This document shows positions 1-10,041 of a DNA stretch of 60,000 nt, piece after piece. How positions within the stretch are numbered: the first letter of the stretch is position 1; the number at the start of each line of letters is the position of its first letter. A program made the translations under genes and the position numbers. The notes under the pieces are model-generated. The model saw only the letters and a list, made by a program, of their open reading frames with translations, was not told the DNA's origin and did no database searches. Source of the stretch: Takakia lepidozioides (lineage: Eukaryota; Streptophyta; Takakiopsida; Takakiales; Takakiaceae); the NCBI GenBank assembly GCA_030704615.1, contig CM060734.1, positions 14,014,001-14,074,000 of the forward strand, in the 5' to 3' direction.

Positions 1-2185
1 ATGTCTGGCGGTATTGTTGACGAGTCTGAGAAAGATCTGCACGCCTTGGCAGAAGAGAAGAGAAAGGAAAGACGTGTCCCTGCTGGGCCAAAGTCGGCAA
101 AGGAATCTGCTGCTCTGGAAGAATCCAGAAAGGCAGCTGAGATGGCACAAAAGACGGTGGATGCAGCTGTGCAGGCCCAACAGAAGGGGTCGAAGAAGAG
201 GACTCGCCAGCAAGGAGCAGCTGTTGTGACACCCGCCAAAACGAAGAAGCAGAAACAGCCTGTTCAGGAAGAGGGTGAGGAAGAGGACTCCGATGGAGAC
301 TTTGCAACCAGCCCACCCCCCCAAACGCAGGCTGCCTCCCCTGTGCCCACCGTTGTCACGAGAGGCACGAGAACTGGCTCGGCAAAGAAGGCACTCTTCA
401 ACCCCCCAGGGGGGCACCCTTTCGAGCCGGTGGAAATGAAGAGGCCGAAAGTGGCTCCCGAAACAGTAGTCCAGTGTGTAAATGAGAGTTTCTTGGCGGC
501 TTTGGATGGACGGGCAGCCAAGTTGGCATACATGAAGACCATGGAGGGTCTGAAGGGCAGAGCACTGAAGAAGGCGACTGCCGAAGAGCCTTCCGACACC
601 CAGGATTTCAGAATATGGTCTCGTTCTTTGAGGGGTGTGTGCAGACAAGGATTGTAGGAGGGGCGGAAATGCCACCGAGTGGTCTTGCGATATGATCATC
701 TTGGATATTCCGGACGGAGAGCCTGTGGAAGGACTGCAAGCTTTGCCATCTTGGAACAGGTACTCGGAGGACTTTTGGAAGAAAGGATTCGGGCTTGCCC
801 GCATGGTGTTGGACGACAGAGGCTGTGTGGTTGTCCTGGCGAGCAGAGGAAAAAACACTCAGACAGGAATTGCGAAGTGGACCCGCAAGAGCGCCGTCCC
901 GATTCTGAAAAAGAAGTGGACGTGCATCAACACACTGGGCCTTCGGTCGGAAGGGAAGAAGGTGATTACGACACTGGCACTCGTCCATTCATTTGCTTGG
1001 GTGTTTTCAAATGCGGTGCCGCATTCGGTTTCTAATCGTTTTCCCCTGTGTATGCAGACGAAGCAGTTCGATGCATACTGCTTTGTGAAGGAGAACTCCA
1101 CCTTTGCTTTCCGGAAGGAGGGAGGAAAGGTTGACCCGAACTGCGACCCACTCGATTACGACGTTCTGTTCAACAACGTTCCCAAGGAACTTCTCCCTCA
1201 TAGCCTCACTTCAACGGAACCCCTGCGGTACTCACGGACTCGGAGCCCTGCCTTCATTCAGACAATTATGGAGACATGCACAGACGTGGAGGGCACAGTG
1301 CTCGACCTCATCTGTGGGACAGGTATGCAGAATCTTGATCTATGCTGTTCTGCAAATTCTCGTTAGGATGTAGTTCGCAACATCTGAAGCGCCATGTGGT
1401 AATGTGTGGATGGCATTGTAACAGGTGCCTCAATGTGGGCTGGGCGGTTTTCCGACCGGCACCTCTTTGCCTACGAGGAGGATTCATCCGTGTGGGGATC
1501 CCATCTGGAGGGGCTGCAACGGAATGTGAAGGCTCCCGACAGAGCGGAAGTCTCCTCGGATTCGTCGGAGTCCGAGGAAGACACAGTGGACATTGATGCG
1601 GAGGAGAACCCGGAATACGAGTGAGTGCAAACATTGTAAGTTTGCAAAGCCTTCTGGGTCATTTATGTCAAACGAATTTCCCGACTGTGGTTCTCATTAG
1701 TCTCGTTGATGATTGTCATGTGCAGGATTGCAGGGTCCGGGTCGAAACATGTAGGGCCTACACTGCCAGGAAGAATGTCCCGTTCTTTGCGAGGGCCGAC
1801 TTCATGACGAGCCCGGTGGGACTACTCCCTTCCTAGTTATGCAGCTAAACTCGCAAATACAGCGATTAGAAGAAGTGAGAATCCCAGTAAAGTAGAGCAG
1901 ATTTTGGAGAGGGCTAGGGAGGACAGAAGGATAAGGAAAGAGTTGGCAGCAGCTCAGACAGGTAGACGGGTACGAAAGTACATATGTGATTCAGCGGATG
2001 AGAGCGACAGACAGGGAGGAAGACGACCCAACGGAGGTGAGATGGACAGTTCCGCAAGGGGAAGATGGGATTTTCGAAAGCCTGGCCAACGAGCAGTCCG
2101 CTGGAGATGAGAAGGCACTGAGGGGGTGGAGGCGGAGCAGGACAGTCTAGAACAGGATGAGGATTCGGATGATTTTCAAGATTAA
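1..2185 (+). CDS. Putative beta-class DNA methyltransferase gene, copy 1 (5' end outside window)
   Basis: Multi-exon gene. Exons by eye: 1-961, 1058-1322, 1425-1620 and 1726-2185, with GT..AG borders. The first part is a charged, probably disordered linker with basic clusters (KKRTRQQ, AKTKKQK) and an acidic run (EEGEEEDSDGD). A Rossmann-like methyltransferase domain follows: CDMIILDIPDGE (about 690-725) sits where motif IV (DPPY-like) is expected, then a hydrophobic strand VVVLAS. LDLICGTG followed by GASMWAG (split by the intron at 1323-1424) reads as motif I, and FAYEED as the acidic motif II. Motif IV before motif I is the permuted order of N4-cytosine/N6-adenine beta-class enzymes. The tail has NVPFFARADF and SLPSYAAKLA blocks and an acidic end (DEDSDDFQD, stop at 2183-2185). 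Frame shifts lie near 617, 660, 1780 and 1825. Homologous to the gene at 23.1-28.6 kb with the same intron positions. The DIPD variant of motif IV leaves catalysis uncertain. Family assignment is by motif only. Confidence 0.6.
1008..1028. repeat. Intronic palindrome, GCGG-type
   Basis: The intron at 962-1057 of methyltransferase copy 1 contains AAATGCGGTGCCGCATT, an imperfect copy of the palindrome that forms the array at 2.3-3.0 kb. It shows the palindrome lies inside the gene as well as beside it. Confidence 0.7.
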
Positions 2186-2317
2186 TAGAATTTTAATGAA
2201 GTCTCTGTAAATGTAAATTCTCTTCCAGAGTATATAAAGGAAATTCTGCCGACATTCGTGACCCCTCTCCAGTGTGCATTCCAGCCACACAATCGCCAAA
2301 CCACGACGCTCCCAAAA

Positions 2318-3005
2318 TCAGAAATGGGCACCGCATTTCCAAAATTTTGGCAACTCTAAGAACCTCTTTTGGAAATGCGGCACCGCATTTCCAAAACAGG
2401 GGAGGGACTAAATTTTCCATTTCAATGTTGGCATAGTAAAAAGTAATCTGAATTGGAAATGCGGTGCCGCATTTCCAAAATTTCCTTTGTCCACACGCCA
2501 GTTTTGGCCTCTCCCGCTCATTGCATGGATGCCACCACGCTTACAGAGGTCGAACAAGAGGTCGAACAAGGAGGTCGAGATGGCGGAATTGAAAATGCGG
2601 TGCCGCATTTCCATATTGGGATGGTCGTTGTTCGAACTGCAGGCCCATCAGCAAAAATTGGCACCGCATTCCATTGTAAAAAAAAGTCGATGACGGACAT
2701 GGAAATGCGGCGCCGCATTTCCAGAACGGACATCGCAATTTGTCCATTTGCAGACCCTCTCGGAAATGCGGTAACGCATTCCATCGCGCTGGTCGAAATG
2801 TCACACTTTTCGAAGTGTTGACGGAAATGCGGCACCGCATTCCCTTGTCCAAAAAGAAGTTTCCATTGCCAAGCTGGAAATGCGTCGCCGCATTTGCAAT
2901 GCCAACCTCGTTTTCTGACCAATTTATAGACCCGTGTTGGTATTTCGTGTACCTGGACGGAAATGATGCACCGCATGACGAAATGCGGCACCGCATTTCG
3001 ATGTC
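2318..3005. repeat. Array of dispersed 20-22 bp palindromes (GAAATGCGG..CCGCATTTC)
   Basis: About ten copies of GAAATGCGGNNCCGCATTTC lie 50-135 bases apart, at roughly 2321, 2371, 2456, 2593, 2658, 2700, 2761, 2823, 2876 and 2960-2998. The central two bases vary (CA, TG, CG, TA), and many changes in one arm are matched in the other. Spacers are unrelated in sequence, so this is not a simple tandem repeat. Open frames crossing the array on both strands arise because palindromes read through in both directions; they are not treated as genes. The array starts about 135 bases after the stop codon of methyltransferase copy 1. Confidence 0.9.
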
Positions 3006-3255
3006 CGACATGGCGTTACTCTGTATATTCTTGACACATGACTCACATACCGGTTACTCTGCTATATTCATCCGGACAGACACATTGTAGAAATGAGACA
3101 TCAAATTGTAAACAGTGGGCCAATTCCGACAGTTATTCAACACAATGAAACACAATCATACAGAAGTGAGGTACGATGGGTTTATTGATCGGACACGATG
3201 TCTCACATTTACCAACTGCAGACAAAACTAAGCCCTTCCTCCTTCTACATGGGTT

Positions 3256-3870
3256 TCACCAAGTCGACGGAACTTCGATACCCCTCAAAACAAGCTCATC
3301 ACTGCTGCGGCACCTCGAGGTAAACTGCAATTCGGTCGTTCTGCTGCCCTTGCTGGAGCCGACGACAATGTCATGTCCATCAATGATACCACCATCATAC
3401 ATTGACAAGGTCACTGTGGGCCTCATGTGCCCGTGCGATTCGTCTTCGCAACTCAGCCGAATGTCTCCATACACTGGAAGAGCGGAGTGATCTGCACGTA
3501 TATAGTTTTCCCCGGTGCCGTCCTCCCTGGTCCACTGGCAGCAGTTCCAGCGCCAAAGCGAGGCCGGCGTGATGTCCGGCATCCCTTTCCAGCTTGGTAT
3601 ATCGAGGTCAACAATTTTCAGGACCACGGACCGCATTGACCCTCGCCCTCACCTCGCTCAAAGCGGTAATAGCCCTCCAGATACTCCATTGCGCGCAAAG
3701 ACTCTTGCTTGATTCCAACAGCGTCTGTGAAAACAGAGAGCCAGACAATGATGTCTCCTGATTCTGGTTTGAACATAGCATAATCGTGGCCATGATAAGG
3801 GCAGTCGGCTGGATTTCGGCGGCACGGACATCCTTGAAAAAGAGTCGCGGAGTACGCTCAATGACAGCAG
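3256..3870 (-). pseudogene. Unknown gene, minus-strand member of a divergent pair (frame-shifted)
   Basis: Reading leftward, the open frame holds CRRNPADCPYHGHDYAMF, then SGDIIVWLSVFTDAVG and YYRFERGEG. After a frame break near 3610-3640 it continues with LWRWNCCQWT, PVYGDIRL, YDGGIIDGHDIVV and DELVLRGIEVP. Each block has a counterpart, in the same order, in the plus-strand gene at 4234-4938, so the two are inverted duplicates. A GATCAATAAA polyadenylation-like signal lies downstream on the minus strand (3180-3190), and the plus copy has the same signal. I do not recognise the family. Spaced Trp/Cys residues and alternating hydrophobic strands suggest a compact beta-rich domain. No membrane segment or catalytic signature is visible. 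Confidence 0.5.
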
Positions 3871-4107
3871 CTCCCGGATGGAGGAGGAACCGCGTGGCTG
3901 GAAAAAGTTCAAGCTAATGCTGCAATTCCTCACAAACACTCCAGGGCACATTTAAATTTCCCCCTACAGGATCCTGGACCGATGAAGATTGGCTGCTGCA
4001 TGAATGTAGCCGTTTCAGTTTCCTACCCTGCCATGCAAACTATGGCAGTCACTGCCAGGTGGGCCGATAGCCACTGGACACGACGAAGTCCATCCCCTCT
4101 TCGATGT

Positions 4108-4127
4108 AAATGCGGCGCCGAATTTCC
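4108..4127. repeat. Hybrid palindrome between the divergent genes
   Basis: AAATGCGGCGCCGAATTTCC has a left arm of the 2.3-3.0 kb palindrome family (ATGCGG) and a right arm of the 20.7-22.3 kb family (CGAATT). It is a single copy in the roughly 360-base interval between the two divergent genes. The rest of that interval shows no clear gene. Confidence 0.75.
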
Positions 4128-4233
4128 ATCCGGGGGGATGGACTTCGGTGGCAGATCTCAAACTATAACTTGTGATGAGAAAGATGTATGGGTTCATCCA
4201 CCGCTGGCGTGATGAACACGTCCACCTCCGTCG

Positions 4234-4938
4234 GTGGGTACGTGTGACCCAGATGCTCCATTATTGGAGGCCGGACTGCTCTTCCGCTTCGCATCATTTC
4301 CAAAATCTAAGGGCTTCGTAGCTGTCCGCAAGGTCATCGGCATCCAAGTCGTCCTCAGGTCCTCCTTTGCAAGGATGCCGTGCTTCCGGAACCGGGACGA
4401 CTGCCCATTTGGAGGCATCGATTATGCAATGTATTCGGCCACATCGGGAGACATTGTTATCTGGTACACAGATTACACAGAAGATACTGGTTCGATTGTG
4501 GAAACATTGGTGGCTTTTGAGTATATCGTAGGCCACTACGCCTTCGAGCGGGGTGACGATCTTGGTCTGAGGAGTCCGTGGCTCCTGCGCATCCTCGATT
4601 CCGATTTTCCCAGCTACGACGGTCACCCATGCAGAAGAAGGCGCACTGCTATGCTGTTGCGGTGGAACTGCTGCCACTGGACGTGGGTGGACTCCATCGG
4701 AGAGACCTATTCTCCTGAAGGAGTGCGCTCCTCTTCTCCATTGTATGGGGACATTCGCATTGGTGTGGACGACGAAAACGTGAAGATTTCCATATTCGAT
4801 GGTGGTATGATTGAAGGGCAGGACATTGTGGTGAACATCACTAGGGGCGGTACAACGGCTGCAATCGACTTTACATGGAGGAGCCCCATGACTCATGAGC
4901 TAGTTCTGAGAGCAGTCGAAGTCCCATTGACAACGTGA
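4234..4938 (+). CDS. Unknown 234-residue protein, plus-strand member of a divergent pair
   Basis: Uninterrupted frame from an ATG at 4234 to a stop at 4936-4938, followed by GATCAATAAAAA near 5019. Conserved blocks shared with the minus-strand partner are FRNRDDCPFGGIDYAMY, SGDIVIWYTDYTED, HYAFERGDD, LLRWNCCHWTW, PLYGDIRIG, FDGGMIEGQDIVV and HELVLRAVEVP. The partner matches through both arms, so the pair arose by inverted duplication. This copy is intact while the other is broken. No signal peptide or transmembrane segment is evident and I do not recognise the domain. It lies between the palindrome array and a terminus-like module at 5.3-5.4 kb, so it may be cargo of the same mobile unit as the methyltransferase gene (inference). 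Confidence 0.6.
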   Translation: MGTCDPDAPLLEAGLLFRFASFPKSKGFVAVRKVIGIQVVLRSSFARMPCFRNRDDCPFGGIDYAMYSATSGDIVIWYTDYTEDTGSIVETLVAFEYIVGHYAFERGDDLGLRSPWLLRILDSDFPSYDGHPCRRRRTAMLLRWNCCHWTWVDSIGETYSPEGVRSSSPLYGDIRIGVDDENVKISIFDGGMIEGQDIVVNITRGGTTAAIDFTWRSPMTHELVLRAVEVPLTT

Positions 4939-5280
4939 CTTGTATTCAGTAGGCACAGGGCTCAAGATTTGATGGCACAATCAGCACAGTAGACGTGCTT
5001 CAAATGCAATTCATGTGGATCAATAAAAACCTCATTGTGCCCTCTTTTTATTCTATTCTGTGTCCATCGTTCCCAGAATGCGTCATTGCTCATTTTGTTT
5101 GGGATTGGGAGTGTGGGTGGATTTTGCAAATGGCTGGTAGGCTGAAATGGGCCCCCATTGTACAGAGCAGTACCACCCTACCATTCGCGAAACATTGCCT
5201 TTCAATATATAATTCTAAATAACATTGCCGAACCTCCTTCATCGGGAGGTCCTTCTCCCCCTATGACTGTGGCACCCTAA

Positions 5281-5398
5281 ACCCTATTCCCGCGGACACT
5301 CATTTCCGGAAAATAGTGCTGCTCATGTTTTTTTCCACACTTACGACTCTGCTCATGGCTCATGCCGCTCATGGCTCATGGCTCATGAAATAGCAGCC
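5281..5398. repeat. Terminus-like module A (…CTCATGAAATAGCAGCCCC)
   Basis: Repeated GCTCATG units, preceded by ATTCCCGCGG/ATTTCCGG and ending in GCTCATGAAATAGCAGCCCC. The same order of elements recurs at 28.72-28.82 kb just after methyltransferase copy 2, and the inverted end motif occurs at 58.94 kb. Could be the end of a DNA transposon or a short MITE; no target-site duplication could be assigned. Confidence 0.5.
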
Positions 5399-5589
5399 CC
5401 CCATTTCAAGGAGACGCGTCGCGGTGGATTCCTACTTTAAGGAAGGTGGATTCTTGCTTGAAGACATCGAATGGATGCGAATGGTTTGTCATTTCATTTC
5501 TAGTTTATCATTTGTGGTTTGCTGGTTTCATGTTTTGATGAACGAATCCCACGGTTATAGGCCCCTTCGGTTATAAGAGGGCCGCGACA

Positions 5590-5784
5590 CTATACGATGA
5601 GGCTCCATCGGATGCGGATGTTGGAGAAGAAGATGAAGACATGGTCATTGAAAACAAGGTGGAAGATGATTCAAACGCGCCTTTTGCTGACCCGGCCATT
5701 TATGACGATGACTCCAATGACCAAGAAGACTTACAGCTTGATGAGGACGAAGAAGCTCCGGATGATGATGTTCACGTTGATTAG
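5590..5784 (+). CDS. Acidic C-terminal exon fragment, unknown protein
   Basis: One frame reads through about 60 codons of strongly acidic sequence (YDEAPSDADVGEEDEDM, then DEDEEAPDDDVHVD) to a stop at 5782-5784. Such a biased but non-repetitive tail looks like the last exon of a nuclear or transposase protein. The upstream frame is closed and no partner exon was found, so this is a remnant or a single captured exon. Confidence 0.35.
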   Translation, partial: LYDEAPSDADVGEEDEDMVIENKVEDDSNAPFADPAIYDDDSNDQEDLQLDEDEEAPDDDVHVD

Positions 5785-5897
5785 ACACGTAATCAAAGCT
5801 ACATAATAATTCTCGCACAGAATTGTACCCATCCCTTCGGTTGATTGTACATGTACATATATGTAGCTTATTTCTATGATTGATCAGTGGTCTTGTA

Positions 5898-5898
<1 letters not shown>

Positions 5899-5945
<47 letters not shown>
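5899..5945. repeat. (CT)n microsatellite
   Basis: An uninterrupted run of about 23 CT dinucleotides. Leucine/serine-rich open frames over it are artefacts of the repeat. Confidence 0.95.
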
Positions 5946-5948
<3 letters not shown>

Positions 5949-6486
5949 CCAGGTTTATTTCTCTCGAGATCAGATCAAACTATCATGGACACTCTAAAAG
6001 ATTGCTCGCCTTGGAAGGCTCACATGGCCAACAGTGGAAGGTCAACATATGCAGGTCCAGATGTCGTGAGAGCAAATGTTGTTTTGCGGTTCTAGGCTGG
6101 AGGGAGTTTGCATTCAACAACAACTTCAAAATCGGAGACTAGCTTGTATTCACTCTCGTTTCACACTCTCGTTTTACCGTTCAAGTGTTTGACAAGTTTG
6201 GCAAATGAAGGCAAACAACTCCATCACCTAGGGAGTATCCTTGGAGCCATACTGGGGTGGATTCAATGGCTTCGTAGGATTGGGATTCGTATCCACCGCC
6301 GGGCTAAAAGCTATGTAACTAACACGATGAAGTCATTCCCAACAAATGTTTCTAGCAGATTTGAGCAACACGAGTTATCTACAGGAGTTGATTAAGAAAA
6401 CAATGGATGTGGGCATTTTGAAGAAGGGGTCTCATTTATTCCTAAAGACGGTTTTTCAAAGCTCGATGGCCTAGCGCCCCCACAGG

Positions 6487-6775
6487 GAAGGGAGACAGGG
6501 GGAGAGAGAGGGAGAAGGACAAAGGGAGGAGAGGAGAGAGGAGAGGAACAGAGGGGAGGGAGGGGGGGGGGGGGGGGGGGTGTGATTGAGCATCTGCTGC
6601 TCTCTCCATCTCTCTCCACATACTCATGCAAAAAAAAAAAAAACCAGAAGGTTTAGGGGGGGTGGGTAGTAGGGTCTGCTGCTGCTAAGTCCCCCGCCCC
6701 CCCAACCATCTGTTTTTTTTTTTTTTTTTTGTGAGCAGCACAAAAGAGAGGGAGAGGGAGAGGGAGAGGTCGACA

Positions 6776-6818
<43 letters not shown>

Positions 6819-6850
6819 GGGGAAAGAAAGAAAAAAAGAAAAAGGTGGGG
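6487..6850. repeat. Purine-rich low-complexity tract
   Basis: GGGAGA-type purine runs, a poly-G run near 6560-6580, A and T homopolymers at about 6630-6642 and 6713-6730, and an (AG)n microsatellite at about 6779-6811. No coding signal; proline- and serine-rich frames here follow from base composition. Confidence 0.9.
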
Positions 6851-6854
6851 GAAA

Positions 6855-7362
6855 CCCCCTAGTGCCCATCCCCCGTCCTCACCCCTCTCCCTGCCCTTTA
6901 ACTCAAACAAAAAGGCAGCCCCCCCTAGCGACCCCCATCCGTTGCAAGAAAAAAAACCCATCGCAACCCCCCTCTGCGATGCCCCACCGTTGCATATCCG
7001 CGCCCTTGGGCCCCCCTCTTCCTCTTCATGCCACCTTGCGACGGCGGGCGTCGCAAAGGGGGGTTACGACGGGTTGTTTTATTTTCTTGCGACAGATGGG
7101 GTTGCCAAGGGGGGGGGGGGGGGGGGGGTTCCCTTAATGCCACCTTGCGACGTCCGGGCGTCGCAGCCTAGCCCCGGCGCTGGGTCCAACCCGATGGTGA
7201 CGTGCGGACATCGCAAGGTGGCACGTCGCGCCGATGGCGACGCCGGGACGTCGCAAAAGGGGTCACGGGGCTGGTGTTGCACTCAGCGCCATGCCGCACA
7301 TGGGGCGCGGCTGGCGTCGCTAAACAACCAACCCCCCCCCACCCACCCAATTTGTTGTAGTG
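6855..7362. mobile_element. CACTA (En/Spm-type) transposon end with subterminal repeats
   Basis: The segment ends in TTTGTTGTAGTG (7351-7362), the reverse complement of the CACTACAACAAA terminus typical of plant CACTA elements. The preceding 450 bases hold many TTGCGACG/CGTCGCAA motifs in both orientations (for example about 7026-7053, 7146-7168, 7210-7256), like CACTA subterminal repeats. The opposite CACTA end was not found upstream, so this is a solo end or deleted element. The three bases after the end (TTG) would be the target duplication, which cannot be confirmed. Confidence 0.55.
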
Positions 7363-8150
7363 TTGTGTGCAGGTTCCATATAGGTGCTATGGTCGGGAAT
7401 CTAGCCCTTGTTGATATGAGCCAAAATGGGTATGTGTCTGAAGGGTGTGGCAGCATAGAGAGTCTGGACCAACATACTTCCTTCAGACAGCTCAAATAAA
7501 ACAAATCCAAACCAGAAGAAACCGCATTGCGTCGACAGAGGGCCACGAGGGCCCATCGGACAAGGTAGAACAACCCAAGGACTACTTCCGGATGCATCCA
7601 GAGAGAGGAAATTAAACTTTGCCAGCCTTAACCTTGTCCCGACCCAGGTTTGGAAAGAGATGGGGAAGGAGATCATTGCGCAGACCTCATTGCAAGTGGG
7701 ACGGACCCTATTGATGGTAGAGATTGTTGTTGATTGCTCATGAGATTCAACGGGCGCATATCTGAAGATCTCCAAGGGTGCCCATCCTCTCACAGTTTTT
7801 TGTCTGGGTCGATCTCATTCATGTCTGTTACAGTTGCATAAGAAAATCCACGTAACTCCCCACGGGTAAACACAATCTTTCCCCAAAAAGCTTTTGGTCA
7901 AACTCTTGGCAACCACATAGCTTCTTCCCGAAGGTGGGAAGGCATACACAAAAGCTTTCAAATCTTGTTTCTCTCTTACATCACTGGACATCGCAATTCT
8001 CTATCTTACGAGAAGTAAGTCTGTTTTAACTATTATCTTTATATACATCAGATTTAATGCAGCCGATTTGTTTCTTTTTGGCCCTGATATCTTTTGCTAT
8101 AATATATCATTTCGACTGATCTAATGATTTATATATAGTCTGTAATTTGC
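7363..8150. other. No clear gene; possible upstream exon of the 8.2-8.8 kb gene
   Basis: A minus-strand frame at 7401-7793 has no recognisable domain. A GTAAGTCTG donor-like site near 8014, after a short open stretch, could end an upstream exon of the next gene. Confidence 0.3.
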
Positions 8151-8162
8151 AGATATAACAGT

Positions 8163-8808
8163 CAGACAAAGATATTCGAGACCGTGCATCACAACGGGTG
8201 ATATCCGGAGAGCTGAAAAATGGAAAAGCTATTTCATTTTTAACTGCTTATGAAGAAGAAAAAGAATTTGCTAAGGAGCAAGAAGTATGATCCTTAATCA
8301 CTGTACATTTCTTCATGTCTAATCTTTGTGCAAATTTTCTTAGTGAGGTTACATTGTGCTGGTTTTTCTAAGATTATTTTTTGATATTTTGAACTGTTGT
8401 ATTTTCAGGAAAATATTGCTGACAGATCAGTGGCATCTTCCGAAGGGGGTTTAGGAGATATGTTGGGGAGCCCGAATGCCGACAACTCTCTTCAACGCAA
8501 AAAACGAGTTTTCAGAGCCAACCGTTGTGCCCGTTGTTGACAACGTTTCTGCTGTGAAAATTTCCGAATGAAAAAATTTCCTAGATCAAGATCTAGATTT
8601 CTGGAACTCTCAAAATGGTGCCGATGCACTTGCATCTGTGATGTTTAAGCATGATCATTCGGGATCTTCAACACCACAAGTTTCAAGGAGCAGCTCAGTG
8701 CATCTTGGCCATCATTTTGAGAATCTCCATAATTGCAACATTACCATACATATTTCGGACGTGGCTGCTGGAGCCGAAATTCTGAAGAACCTGGCTGGAT
8801 CTCAATAA
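8163..8808 (+). CDS. Unknown protein, last two exons
   Basis: Exon about 8163-8286 encodes SDKDIRDRASQRVISGELK and FLTAYEEEKEFAKEQE and ends at a GTATGA donor. The next exon starts at 8409 after TTTTCAG with ENIADRSVASSEGGLGDMLG. After a frame shift near 8500-8580 it continues to HHFENLHNCNITIHISDVA and a stop at about 8806-8808. The non-repetitive, charged composition and matching splice borders support real exons. The product is not recognised. Upstream exons were not located. It may be a host gene remnant or a transposon ORF. Confidence 0.4.
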
Positions 8809-9690
8809 TTGTACAGATGTAGAACTAGTATCATATAAACTTAGTGAGAATCATCATTGGCTAAGCACGTCACACTGCACAGTGCAGATTAGGTACAATT
8901 AGTGCCAGTAGATGAGCTTAGCGTAAAGTACTTGGCTATGAGCAGTTGAGAATGAACACCGTGTATATGACAATTGTAACAATTTACAAATATTACATGG
9001 TAAGATCTTTGATATCGTGCCTCAAAGTTTGGTTGGTAAAAATATCCAAAAAAAAATTACTGGTCTTTTTATGCGTAATTTGAGATAATGGGCCCAAGCC
9101 ATGGGCTCAACGGCGTAACAAGGAATTATGCTTTTTAAAGCCCCACAAAATACACTAGGATTTTCCAATGAGGTTTTTACCACTGTTGTACTAGTATTGA
9201 ATTTTTAATATACCAGTCGGGTCCGGGTCTTGCTTTGTTATGAAATTAGAACCAGGTTATCGACCTAAATATCGTAGGGTCTGGTTTTTCAAATACAATA
9301 TTGGTATAAGTATTTGCTTTGGCAGTGGGTACGTGGTCTCAATAATTGGGGGCAAATTTTTGCAGTACCATATCAGGGGTATATCAACCCGGGTATCAAT
9401 AGTTTTTGCACCCATCATACACAACCTGAAAGCCAAGCCAAAACATGTAGCACACAATTGACTAGCCAAATCACAAACATACAACCTGAATATACAAACA
9501 AAAACATACAAAGCTTGAATGCAAGAAAATGCAGGAAAATTGTCCCAAAGAGACAGTTTGAATTCATAGAAATATGCCAATACATTGTTGTAGTTGCAGA
9601 AAGTTAGAGTATGCTAATCTGATTAGTAGAAATGCCTAAATCTGATCTTCTACGGAGCCACCACCATCCTTCATAATGTGAAAAACCACA
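8809..9690. other. AT-rich stretch without recognisable genes
   Basis: Short frames on both strands show no domain or splice context. Nothing further was identified. Confidence 0.5.
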
Positions 9691-10041
9691 CCCATGATTC
9701 ACCAATTTTTTTGGGCCAATCTGTGTCTCAATCCTGGTATCGCGGGAAGAATAAACATTTTGTGAATGTGGGGTCGTCCAACGCAGGGAAACCATCGGGG
9801 AACAGATTGAAATCTTTTAAGAACCAGAATCCACACGGTGCCACAGTCTTCGGCTGTGGAGGGACAGGGAGAGTCGATTGCAGATGCGATGCCTGTTCTT
9901 TGAAGAGCGCAATGGCTTCTATTCTGTTGAGGATAGGCAGGATTGGGTGTAGGCAGGTTGGCCGCAATGGGAATAGGTGCTCTGTCCACCACGCCACCGT
10001 CATGCTGGAAAGCGTCGTCCATGTCAGTCGTGCTGTCGATT

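Noticed and set aside
2408-3090. Long open frames on both strands (up to 157 codons) over the palindrome array
   Set aside because: Repeated peptide fragments on both strands come from palindromes read in each direction; no splice or start context.
6392-7143. Proline-, serine- and leucine-rich frames
   Set aside because: Explained by poly-G, (AG)n and (CT)n low-complexity DNA.
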